DNA of 64,000 nt from Lineus longissimus (taxonomy: Eukaryota > Nemertea > Pilidiophora > Heteronemertea > Lineidae): NCBI RefSeq assembly GCF_910592395.1, contig NC_088309.1, positions 19,222,599 through 19,286,598 of the forward strand, read 5' to 3'. Position 1 is the first letter of the stretch; each line of letters opens with the position of its first letter. Under the pieces are notes generated by a model. That model worked only from the letters and a program-made list of their open reading frames with translations. It was not told the DNA's origin and ran no database searches. Positions 47,061 to 59,300 of the stretch are shown here, piece by piece. Position numbers and translations under genes: made by a program.

Positions 47061-49490
47061 CTTCCGCTGGGTTGACATGATCACAATCACCAGCCTTGCC
47101 ACTCTGAAGACAGGAATGATGAGGCGTCTTTAGGCCGGGTTGAAATGATCACAATCACCTGCCTTGCCACACTGAAGACAGGAATGGTGATGCTTCTTTA
47201 GGCTGGGTTGATATGATCACAACCACCTGCCTAGCCACTCTGAAGACAGGAATGGTGATGCTTCTGTAGGCCGGGTTGACATGATCACAATCACCTGCCT
47301 AGCCACTCTGAAGACAGGAATGGTGATGCTTCTGTAGGCCGGGTTGATATGATCACAACCACCTGCCTAGCCACTCTGAAGACAGGAATGGTGATGCTTC
47401 TGTAGGCCGGGTTGACATGATCACAACAACCTGCCTAGCCACTCTGAAGACAGGAATGGTGATGCTTCTGTAGGCCGGTTGACATGATCACAATCACCAG
47501 CCTTGCCACACTGAAGACAGGAATGGTGATGCTTCTGTAGGCCGGGTTGACATGATCACAATCACCTGCCTAGCCACTCTGAAGACAGGAATGGTGATGC
47601 TTCTGTAGGCCGGGTTGACATGATCACAACCACCTGCCTAGCCACTCTGACGACAGGGGTGATGCTTCTGTAGACCGGGTTGACATGATCACAATCACCT
47701 GCCTAGCCACTCTGAAGACAGGAATGGTGATGCTTCTGTAGGCCGGTTGACATGATCACAACCACCTGCCTAGCCACTCTGAAGACAGGAATGGTGATGC
47801 TTCTGTAGGCCGGGTTGACATGATCACAACCACCTGCCTTGCCACACTGAAGACAGGAATGGTGATGCTTCTGTAGGCCGGGTTGACATGATCACAACCA
47901 CCTGCCTTGCCACACTGAAGACAGGAATGGTGATGCTTCTTTAGGCTGGGTTGACATGATCACAATCACCAGCCTTGCCACACTGAAGACAGGAATGGTG
48001 AGGCTTCTTTAGGCCGGGTTGAAATGATCACAATCACCAGCCTTGCCACACTGAAGACAGGAATGGTGATGCTTCTGTAGGCCGGGTTGACATGATCACA
48101 ATCACCAGCCTTGCCACACTGAAGACAGGAATGGTGAGGCTTCTTGAGGCCGGGTTGACATGATCACAATCACCAGCCTTGCCACACTGAAGACAGGAAT
48201 GGTGATGCTTCCGTAGGCCGGGTTGACATGATCACAATCACCTGCCTAGCCACTCTGAAGACAGGAATGGTGATGCTTCTGTAGGCCGGGTTGACATGAT
48301 CACAACCACCTGCCTTGCCACACTGAAGACAGGAATGGTGATGCTTCTTTAGGCTGGGTTGATATGATCACAATCACCAGCCTTGCCACTCTGAAGACAG
48401 GAATGGTGATGCTTCTTTAGGCTGGGTTGATATGATCACAATCACCTGCCTAGCCACTCTGAAGACAGGAATGGTGATGCTTCTATAGGCCGGGTTGACA
48501 TGATCACAATCACCTGCCTTGCCACACTGAAGACAGGAATGGTGATGCTTCTGTAGGCCGGGTTGACATGATCACAATCACCTGCCTTGTCACACTGAAG
48601 ACAGGAATGGTGATGCTTCTGTAGGCCGGGTTGACATGATCACAATCACCTGCCTAGCCACTCTGAAGACAGGAATGGTGATGCTTCTGTAGGCCGGGTT
48701 GACATGATCACAACCACCTGCCTAGCCACTCTGAAGACAGGAATGGTGATGCTTCTGTAGGCCGGGTTGACATGATCACAATCACCTGCCTTGCCACACT
48801 GAAGACAGGAATGGTGATGCTTCTTAAGGCGGGGTTGACATGATCACAACCACCTGCCTTGCCACACTGAAGACAGGAATGGTGATGCTTCTTAAGGCGG
48901 GGTTGACATGATCACAACCACCTGCCTTGCCACACTGAAGACAGGAATGGTGATGCTTCTTAAGGCGGGGTTGACATGATCACAACCACCTGCCTTGCCA
49001 CACTGAAGACAGGAATGGTGATGCTTCTTAAGGCAGGGTTGACATGATCACAACCACCTGCCTTGCCACACTGAAGACAGGAATGGTGATGCTTCTTTAG
49101 GCTGGGTTGACATGATCACAATCACCAGCCTTGCCACTCTGAAGACAGGAATGGTGATGCTTCTTTAGGCCGGGTCGACATGATCACAATCACCAGCCTT
49201 GCCACTCTGAAGACAGGAATGGTGATGCTTCTTTAGGCTGGGTTGATATGATCACAATCACCTGCCTTGCCACTCTGAAGACAGGAATGGTGATGCTTCT
49301 GTAGGCCGGGTTGACATGATCACAATCACCTGCCTAGCCACTCTGAAGACAGGAATGGTGATGCTTCTTTAGGCCGGGTTGACATGATCACAATCACCAG
49401 CCTTGCCACTCTGAAGACAGGAATGGTGATGCTTCTTTAGGCTGGGTTGACATGATCACAATCACCTGCCTTGCCACTCTGAAGACAGTT
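47060..49490. repeat. Minisatellite array 3, 68 bp unit, about 36 copies
   Basis: The word gaagacaggaatgg recurs every 68 bp. Subtypes differ at cttctgtaggccggg / cttctttaggctggg / cttcttaaggcgggg and at cctagccactct / ccttgccacact. A run of four near-identical units at about 48815-49040 shows recent local amplification. The unit shares its second half with array 2. Confidence 0.97.
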
Positions 49491-49634
49491 GCAGGAGGAC
49501 ATGTAGGCAAACAATGACTTCAAATGAAACCATTTTTCACCGGCACGTCCTTATACTGTGTAACTCAAAGTCAACCGGAACAGAGCTGCGACCCGACCTG
49601 GGTGGTTTAAATCAAAAATATTGAAGTCCAAAAT

Positions 49635-50043
49635 TCAACCTATAATCTTTATTTCAATATCATAGCATTATCAAAACATCACAGTTATAAGATGCCTCTT
49701 GTCCAAGCAAAAAGCTATGCAAAACAGTCCTTCCATAGTTATTCCATCATAATTTTCACTGTACTAAAAGGCATCTCTGTTAGTGTTAAGTGTTCAAGAC
49801 TAATTGTATTTGGTACAGCAGGTAAACCACAGCTGTGAAGCCATCGAGTTCCCCTTTACCCTGCAGTCAATGATTTCTAGACTATGACCCTCAACATGAT
49901 AGCATTTTATTTACAAGATCCAGTGCAGCATGCCAAAGCAATCTCTATAAAAATGGTCATATCAACATCACTATTGAAAATTTGCCAGAGTTTGAATTGT
50001 CCCTTGAAGTAATAATTTCATCAGAACTCCTCCACTTTCGATA
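49635..50043 (-). other. MMAB 3' UTR
   Basis: Ends near a minus-strand AATAAA at 49653-49648, about 150 bp from the last minisatellite unit. Confidence 0.55.
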
Positions 50044-52898
50044 TCATGCATCCTCGGGGTGGATCCGTCTGTAAATCTTCTCCTCTTTTCCTTCAGTCAT
50101 TGCAGCGAAGCGCGCAGCCGTAAATAAGAAATCGCTCAATCTGAAAATACAGATAAGATAACCGACCCATAATTGAAGTTCATACAGGCATCGTGAATAA
50201 ATAACCAAGGAGTCGACACCAAACTGGAGGTATTGGTTGTCTTATTGCTAGGGTGGAGCTAAAATGTAGGCCAGAAACCGAGGAAGCCTCGAAGGTTTTG
50301 GGTAAAATGACAGAGTTTTAGACAACAATACCACAATGTGCAACAATGATAAGTTCAATGTTTCAATCAAGTCGTCTTGTGACAAACTGTTCAAACAATA
50401 TGGCAATGTATTGTTTTGTTTTCTTCTTCAGTATTAATCTGCCCTGCTCATGCATTGATAAAAGTCTTACCTGTTGAGATACTTGGCAGGTTCTGGGTCC
50501 ATAGACTCATCCCTCACCAATGGTACCACCCTGGTAGAATATAAGATAAAGAACATTTATAGGTGGACTGACACTTTTCACTGTTTTTAAATTGGGGGAT
50601 ATCTAAATTTAACATACTTTCTTTCTGCTCTCCTACATATGGTCCTTGCCAAGTGCAGAGTGGCACTCGCTTTGCCCCCGGAGGGAATGATGAAGTTTTT
50701 CAAGGGAGGAAGCTGTTCCGTATATTCATCTATCCAGTTCTCCAAATCTGTCACATTTTCGGAACTAAAAGTTGTCTTTCCTGTAAAATAAAATAGAACA
50801 ATGAGAATTTCTCATAAAGCAACAAAATATTCTTGTGATTCCTTGAAAATATCACTGGTTCATCCAAAGGTACAATCAGGGTTATGCATGGTGACATAAC
50901 TTTTTTTAAATGCTAAATTAAGAAACCAACTTACTAATATGAGCTGCCCTGGCGGAACTCTTTGGTGTGGCAACATTGGAAGAGACATCTTGTAGCACAC
51001 ACTGAACCTGAAAAATAGGTAAAGACTTTTGATATCCAGGAAGACAATAATGCTGGACTGTCTTTTGTGACAATGGAGTAGATTACTGAAAATCCTTTTT
51101 CTTCAAATCAGTTCTCATTTCATTTTACCACTGCACAAGTTAGGACAGCCATCAGAAAAATCTCCTGAAAGGAGTGCAGTGCACCTTAAACTTACTGTTT
51201 CCAAGCGATCCACCAATGGATGGCCGGCCTCAACACAAAATTCCTTTGCCAAACTGAAAATAGAAATACCATGATCAAAATTTAAAGCTCCCATTCTGAC
51301 TCCTTTATAAAATTTACGGCAGCCTACACTTTCAAAGTTACTCATTCGGCTTGTGAAAGTAGTGGTGTCCTTCTGTACAGTGCATTCGACTGACCAGCCT
51401 ATCAACTGAAGCACTTCTAAGCAACTGTTACTAGTATTGGTTTCCCCAGAGGCACTCGAGAGTATCAGTGGCAGCCGTCATTTCAGCTCTTGCCTGAGCT
51501 CAAAAGGATATCTTGTCTGTGGGTAATCACTGGGTTTGATTTTAGATCGCAGGTCGCTCGCACCTGCAATGACTACTGCAAACAAGCAATTTTGTTGCAT
51601 GCGATCATGATGGCAGGACATAGCGGGCTGCTTGCAGGGCTCATCAAACATCAACATCATCATTTCATACCATATTGCAGGGTTCATTAAACATTTCATA
51701 CCCTATCGCAGACGTCAACTCATCAGTCGAGCCGAGGGCGTCAAATATCACATCATCTTTGCTTCTTCTCTCTCCAGTAAAGGTGGCAGACGTCCCCTTA
51801 TCACCGGTTCTTGTATAAATCTTTAAGCGGCATGCTGAAGTTGTGCTGAAAAACAACATTTTATTATGAATCACTGAATATTTATAAGTCCAGAAAGACA
51901 CTTCATCAGACTACACTTGACAGTTTATACATTGTATATTACAAAAAACTTTTCCATTTCGTTTACCAAATCAACAACTGGCAAATTCATTGCACGCGCA
52001 AATTTGCATGTGTGGAGGCAATTGTTTTTCTGACATAGAGACCTCAATACGTGGTTGGAACAAGGTGTCCCTGGTCTGGAGCAATTCATAGCAGGCACAC
52101 ACCATGAATCCCTGCCCACTCCTTCAACTTTTCCCTATGATCCATGTTGTATGGGGGGTGGGGTATTATATAATTTTTAACATTATTCCCAAACATTTTT
52201 CTGCATGCCTGCAGATGTGATTTGATGTTCTTACCTCTCCTCTCCACTGCTTTCAGAGTCAGACCTTGACCTCTGAGTGACTAAATTCTTAGCAGTGGAC
52301 ATGGTGGACTGTAAATAACATAAAAGTTGCTCAAACTAGGTGACTGTGAGTGTGACCCTTTGCTACTCCAGGTGAAACGCAGGACTGGTCAGCACCAAGC
52401 AAACTTTGTCGAAATTGTCTTTTGCATCCCGGTACATACTCGGCCACACATACATTACCCCTTGATTACTCGATTTACTGCCCTACTGCCCATTGGCCTA
52501 CTTATAGCTCTGTTGTTCGCTCAGTCACACTCACAGGGCCTTGTGAGGCAAAAAGTGCTAATTACATTACAAGAAATTCCACACCTCCTATCATATGTTG
52601 GGGTATGATAGGTGTGGTTTTTTAAATTTCTTGTAATAAGCACTCCCTGTGCTTCAGTAGCTACTACAGTACACCATCTACATGTTTAAAGTAATGTACA
52701 TTCATGCATGCATGCATTAGCAAAGCATTGCTCTGTCATGTAATTGTCTTCACTGCAAAAACTGAAAAAGTGAGTTGTTTTACTTTCCGTTTACACACTA
52801 CAAAGCAAATGACACGCGTACCTGAATGCAGAGACGTATTTCTGGTTACAAGCACGATGTAGAAATCTCCCAGATCTCAAAATTATGATCGAGAACAT
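50044..52898 (-). CDS. MMAB: Cob(I)alamin adenosyltransferase, PduO type, mitochondrial (223 aa)
   Basis: Exons on the minus strand: 52898-52822, 51845-51702, 51253-51196, 51007-50935, 50780-50618, 50530-50471, 50140-50044. A further exon at 52308-52235 is phase-incompatible with exon 1 and is listed separately. The body carries the ATP-binding [65 protein letters not shown] (active-site region), [15 protein letters not shown] and [15 protein letters not shown], all diagnostic of the PduO/MMAB family. Exon 1 encodes [18 protein letters not shown], a basic amphipathic start typical of a mitochondrial presequence. Joining it directly to the 51845 exon keeps frame. Family role: adenosylates cobalamin for methylmalonyl-CoA mutase. 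Length is near human (250). Confidence 0.93.
50218..50312. repeat. Interspersed repeat, family 4 copy
   Basis: Matches 36590-36690 over caaactggaggtattggtt, gtggagctaaaatgtaggcc and gaaggttttgggtaaaatga. MMAB last intron. Confidence 0.5.
52235..52308 (-). CDS. MMAB: Alternative MMAB 5' exon with its own ATG
   Basis: A 74 bp segment with a good acceptor (TTATTTACAG) and donor (GAGAG then GTAAGA). It contains ATG at 52302 in a TCCACCATG context. From that ATG it joins the conserved 51845 exon in frame and gives [20 protein letters not shown] followed by the catalytic core. If it is spliced after exon 1 the exon 1 frame shifts and ends, so the two starts are mutually exclusive. The Ser/Glu-rich start is not a mitochondrial presequence. 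It could also be non-functional sequence with chance splice sites. Confidence 0.45.
52554..52644. repeat. Long hairpin in MMAB intron 1
   Basis: Arms of about 40 bp: agtgctaattacattacaag ... cctatcata, then a loop of about 8 bases, then the near complement tatgataggtgtgg ... cttgtaataagcact. It sits between MMAB exon 1 and the alternative exon. Confidence 0.75.
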
Positions 52899-53181
52899 TC
52901 TAAAACAAAGCAATCATTGTAAATAAATCAACAAAATTGTCACATCAAGGTGGTGGTACTTCAGTCAGGTAGCCGTGATGTCAGTTACAAACATTGTTAA
53001 CAGATGGCGCTGTAGGCATCCAGGCGTTTTGTCACAACCAGTCTCCTAGGTTGACGAGGGGCACACCCAATGGAGACTGCCATCATCATAACCATGTCTT
53101 TGAGGGCATTTTGGGGTCTGATTTTACATATTGTACCGGTTTAGTTCCAACAAAGATTGAAAAACAGGAGAATAACACAAA

Positions 53182-56100
53182 ATTCTAATAATCAATGGTT
53201 TATTTTTGCCATTGGAATGAATACACTGATGAAAGCCGCAACGTCTTCAACAATAGCTGAACTCTAGGCCTATAAGGATTCAAAATTTCACAAACTCTCA
53301 TGCACGATTAGAAGGACCAACTTATAACAGGGTGGTACCTAGAGGGAGCTGGGAGGGGGGGGGGCAAATGCCCCCAAGGGTCACCAAAAAATATGTTTTC
53401 CATACAGATTTTGGCCGATTTTCAGACTGATGGAGGACAAGAGGTGCTTTGCCCCACTCCTCATGTCCAAAAAGCCAGCAACAGTCCTGAATTAGATACA
53501 AAAATATGGCATATTTTGTTATTATGATTCACCAGAATATCTCACTAGAAACAATGCGAGTAAAATGCAACTGTTAACCGCCCCAGTGGTCCGAGATGTG
53601 CTTAGTTTTCAAAGGTATCACAATGATACGATGATAAAAACTTTGGCTGTTATTACACTCATCGTGACAGCGTATGACTGTGAATTTTGGAGGAATATGA
53701 TACTCCTCAGTGATATATGTATTGCTATGTAATTTCACGAGCAAATCTGTGGAGGCCAATGTCAGAAGGACGGCCTCCCATTAAGTCCAACAATGTGTAA
53801 AAACCTTGATGAAAAGTGTTATGATGACTTCAGCACAATTTAAAAACACTTTTCCTCGAGTCAAAGTGTAAAATGGTCCTAACAAAGTTTAAACAGGCCT
53901 AAAAACGCATGAAATTTCACCCAAATGTGTAAGAGTAAGCAGCCCATGAGTATACACCTACAGAAATCATTATTGTCTTTGTTACAAGTCGAGATTCGTC
54001 TTCGTTTCCCCCTCATAAAAATCACCACAATTGCAGAAGGTAACAATGTCGGATACAGATAATCAAATCATATATCTAGTTCACAATGTAGTTAGTTTAC
54101 ATGAACTGGGCTGAATAACGAGACAACTCTAAGCAACTAATTAATGTAACATGTAAATGATGACATCGTAAACTGAACCCGTCTAAAGCGATGATCGTTA
54201 TGACAGATGATGCCGGCTTTAAGTCAATAATATATATGAAAGGATCTACTATCCTAATCGTAGTACTTTTGCGTAAAATCTTTCGCTGAGTCCTTCATGC
54301 GAAGAAGTCATGAAAAAACCTTGCAAGGTTCTATCTGATTGGCTGATAACGGCTCAATGCCATTTTCATTAACCAATCACAGCGATGATTTCATAACTCC
54401 TTCTTAACCATTTTCTGGCTAATAGTACATGTATATACAATATTTTGTTGACAGGCCTGCTGAAGTTGGTGACAATATATAATAACATAAAGAGAAAAGG
54501 AGCAATATGACATTTTCACCTCAAATTAAATCACTTTAAAGGCCTACGTCGTTTGTGTAAATTGTATTCACTAGTTTCACAAGTAAATAAAAATAAACAT
54601 TGCCGCTGAACAGGAACTAGATGTGTCAACATGATGAAAATTGACATATAGAGCATATCTATATCCAAACAGCAATGTTGAAATTTATATTCAGTGTGCA
54701 TATACATAATTAAACAATCACAAATTCAATTTTAAATTTCAAATTTTGAACAAATGGCGTTGGCCTTTCACTTACTTATGAACAAAAGGCCGTTTAAAGC
54801 AGATGGATTAGATGAGTTATCCGATCGGATTTAGTGAAAGTTTAAAATAGAGTGCACATTGACACACTTACGACTATATATATATATTTTGATAGAAATT
54901 ATACCGTTGATTAAACCTCTTCTTCTGGTACAACTGACATCGCCTTCATTTTCACATCTTTTCGCAACTTGAATCTTTGACGTTTGGTCTTCATGAATTT
55001 CCCGGAAATCTACAGAAAAAGTTGACACAAAAGTTTTAGAAGGCTCTCAATACAGTGCTACCAGAAAAACATCGAAGTGTAAAAAAGTGCATTCATTCAG
55101 GTCTACTTTTCAGAGTAATTTTACAACTCATTGGAAGCCTTAAGATGAGAATAGGCCCTTTCACACCATTACTACAGAAATACAAATTACGAGCAAAGGC
55201 CAACTCAAAAACGCACAATTAATGCGCACTTTAAACTTTGTACATGCGACTGGACCACAACTTAAGACACAAATTCCATTCAAAGATTGAGGAAATGGCT
55301 GCAGCTACAATTCTGTTCTGAACCTGAATATAGAAAGGATCTTGAATCCTACTGTGTTTAGCACACTCTTTATGAACACAAGGATTATGGTGTGAAAGGA
55401 CCAATCCAACTGTCATGGACTATTCAAATATATCAGAGATGAAAACGCCCCTTCAGAAAAAGGTAGAGAATGTGCAGTAAACACAATTCTGCGCACTCGG
55501 GATACAAAAGTCTATCATATTTTTAAGAGCAGTTTGCACCTAAATCATGATTTTGAGGCCTTGGGTGTTATAATTGTTTTTTACAAAAGTGGATAAAACT
55601 GATGAGGGTAATTTTTAGAACGAGGACCACCCATGCTGGAAAAGGGCGAAATTCTGCCCAAAGGCGGCAAACTCTCATACCCGATATCAGAACCCATCTG
55701 TACAATACTACACTAATAGTTTTATGAGAAAATAACTAAATCAAAATGCAGTATTGACATCTAATGATTGTTCAAAAAAAATATTTATTTGAAAATCGGT
55801 TGGTCAAGAATCAGAAATGTCTCAAGGCTTGTACTTTGGAGGAGGATTTTATAAAGAACTCACAGGAAAATGATAAGTAAGAATACAGAAAAAAAGAAAT
55901 TAAATATCATAATATTTAGCCAGGTTCAGTTCAGATAATGTTGATGAGGCTGAAAACGTTCCAGGCACAGTGAACAGAAACAGTCCAGTGTGAATTTGTA
56001 CAGGGCGCCACAGAAAAAACATCCCAGTTCTATAAAACAATCCCTTGAATGTACCTACAACATATTACAAACAAGCAGCCGGCCTGCTACATACTGAGAA

Positions 56101-56347
56101 GGTCCATATTCATATGCAAGAAATCCTGTGCACTCTGACTCACATTCCTTAGTAGATATCACCCCAGATGATACACCTGTGTTGGGGCTTTTAATAGTTA
56201 TGATATCGAACCTTTTTTTTTGTAACACCCTGTATAGAATTGGCACCAAACAGTCACAGTCTTAGTCCAGTGAATTTGAATGTCCTTCATCCGTGGATAT
56301 AAATTACAGTGAATTTTACTAACACTTAAAGCATTACATGAAGCTTA
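53182..56347 (-). other. Candidate 3' UTR of ubiquilin (about 3.1 kb)
   Basis: No coding frame is supported between the ubiquilin stop (56350-56348) and the MMAB start. A minus-strand AATAAA at about 53204-53199 could end a long UTR. A closer poly(A) site is not excluded. A pair of CCAAT-type words in opposite orientation occurs at about 54340-54385 (gattggctgataac and aaccaatcacagc). Confidence 0.35.
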
Positions 56348-59300
56348 TCACCTTTGTTGATTTTGTTGTTGTATTTGTAAAAGTCTGTCTATTGCAGCAT
56401 TCACATCACCCCATGTCGCCGTTAATGCTGGAAGACAAAAATATTGCGAATAAATTAACAGAAAGACAAAAGAATGGGACGAATATAGTTATAATGTCTT
56501 TAAAGTCAGTTTGAACAGACACATAGAATAGGATTTGGGCGTTTTTAAAACTTTTGGGATGGACATACTTTTGTCCATTTCAGCAGAACAGCTCAGCATT
56601 TGAAGTAATAGATTGGAGGTGACAGAATATTCATGTATTGGAATTCATCCCTCAATTTGTCAATCAAATCAGAATGACCCATTCACGAAAATGCTTATGA
56701 CTTAATTAATCACATTTAAGAGGATATGCTGTGGTACAGATACAATACAAGGGCCTCCACCGGCCCCCATTGGTAAGTAATGTAATCGAAGGGTCTTTCT
56801 AAGAAATAAAATCCTTACACAGATCAAGATGTTACATAGGGATCTGGTGAATACAATGAAATGTGTAGGATTGCATCAGCTCATGAATTGATTTCTACCA
56901 TGGCCTGCGTTGTCGAATGCTGGACAGAGTAAAAGCAAATGGCAAATCTTGATTGGTGGTGATAATGACTGTAGTGTCTTCGTTTTTAGATAAAGGGGGA
57001 TTCATCTAGATCGACAGGCTGAAAATTAGGGTGTATAAATAAACAATCGGTAGACACTGACCTCTTATATTATCCTCTGTGTTTATGAATCCCATTGTCT
57101 CTAACTGCTGCAGCTGAGAGGCAAACTGCTGTTCCGGAGGTAGTGAACTCTGAATATCAAAATGAAGAAAAATGAGTTCTATGGAGTCATGACATCCATC
57201 ATGGGTGTAACTCCTCCCAACTTGTACAGACAGACTACAAAGGTGACTCTTGACCGCTGCAGACTATTTTCTGTTTCAGTATTCAAATGGCACTACAATG
57301 ACTGTTATGCCATGAGACACATTGATATTAAAACTTTGAAATATTGCTGACCTGTGGTGATTGTCCGGGTCCCCCCGTTCGGTTTCCAGCCATTGCCTGT
57401 AACATTGACGTCATCAGTGTGTTGAATTGTGAATCGGGCGCTCCAGACGGCGTTGATGACGACGTTGGCGTCGTTCCTGTTCCACTAGATGTAGTTGATG
57501 TCGTGGACTGAGTTGTTGCCGTGCCCGTGGACTGAGTGGTTGTCGTGCCAGAGCCAGTGCCTGTTGAGGGGGTTGATCGTGGGGGGACCGTCAGGCCAGA
57601 TATACCTGTCATCCTGCAAAATGAAATTCAAAATGAGTGGACTTGGTGATACAGACACACTGGGAGAAAGAGACCAAAAGAACCCATCATCTCAATAAAC
57701 ATGTCATCACTGATTTGTAGCACTTAGCTTTTGATAGAACCTCTCAAGAAGTTAGAGACAGACGACAGCTGACTATGATAACAAGAACATGACAAGTGTT
57801 TTTATATTTCAACTGTATATGTAACCATGGAAGGTTGTAATAGATGAAACCCTAAATACCAGACACAAGTCAGAGCGCATCACTGTGGTCGAGAGGCTGA
57901 TAGGGTTACAAAGACCTGATATGCCGAGACTTTGTGGATTCATTTATCTCCTTACCCGGTCACTAGTTCTGGTGCTTCACTCTGGAGGCGCTGCATGCCT
58001 TGCTGAATCTGCATGATGGCCTCGATGGCGGCTGGGTTGGACAACGTCCGCTGGATTGCCGGATTCTGCATCTAGAAATAGGGAATTTACATGGTTTCAT
58101 GCTGGCTTATCTAATATTTGTGACAATGTGGGTCAACAAGCTGGAAATGCCTTATCAAAGGGTTATCAGGCCAAATCTTAATAATATTGACCCCCATGAA
58201 ACGAAACAGCTTTCATTGGGGTCAATTGGCCTAAAGGGCATATAAATGTAATGCATTGTTTCAAAGCACTAACCTGCTGTAGAAGAACCGGTAACTGATC
58301 TGTTAGTTGAGACTGTAGAGCAGGATCGTTTGCAAACATTGGATTATTGCCGATAACCTGCCGGGCAAGGTCTGGGTTGTTACTGAGCGACTGGAGCATT
58401 GGCTGCATGTACGGAGCCTGGAACGCCTGGTTCATCAGTTGGGGGTCCTGGGCCATCTGCTGAAGGAGACTCTGCATTCCCGGCGTGTTAAACATGCCTG
58501 AAATAACGACGACTGATCTAAAGACAACATTTTCTAACGGGTCAAAAAATGGGCAAGGATTAGAACACCAGACCTTAGGTCCACAGATGCAAAATTGTTC
58601 ACGTCATGGGCTATTTTAAAGTAAAATAGTTGCTTTTTATATCATTTTACATATTGAGTTTTTGGGGTGGTTGACGTATTCATCTCATCTAAAATCGAGC
58701 TAAAGGGGATTCTTGCCACAACAAGTAGTCCTCAAAATAAATGCCTAAACTCTCAACCCACCTTGGTGGGGGGAGTACTACCTGGAGAGTAACAAATCCA
58801 AGTATAGAGGAAAAGCTGAAGAGAAGAGGAAACAAGCTGTTAGCACTGGTACGTACCATGTGGCCCACCAGCACGGCTACTGGTATTAGTAGTAGTTGTA
58901 CCTGTACTACTAGATGTTGATGATGACGAACCGCCTCCAGGAGCCCAAGGATTTGGCAATGGATCTGTGTTCTCACGACCTTGCTGCCCCGAATTTCCTC
59001 CTGTACCACTTCCTGAAAGATGGCGAGATGAAGAGCACTTAGCTGTTATCACTTAGATAAAAACAAGCTGCTCAGGTCAAGTACATTACAGAGATGAAAT
59101 CCCAAAGAAAGAAACATAAGAAAGAGGCAGACGGCCAGCAGCGTCAAACTCACCATTATTAACGAGTGATGCAAAAGGATTCCCTCCCATGCTGTCCTGG
59201 GCAGCGCTCATCATTGGCTCTTGTATATCGTGATACATCCTCTGGAGAGCGTTGAAGCCGCCAGGAATCGACTGAAAACAAAAAGGGTAATTGAGTCAAA

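Noticed and set aside
47060-49490. Regular array that could be mistaken for CRISPR
   Set aside because: The units abut without unique spacers, the period is 68 bp, and the host is a eukaryote. It is a minisatellite.
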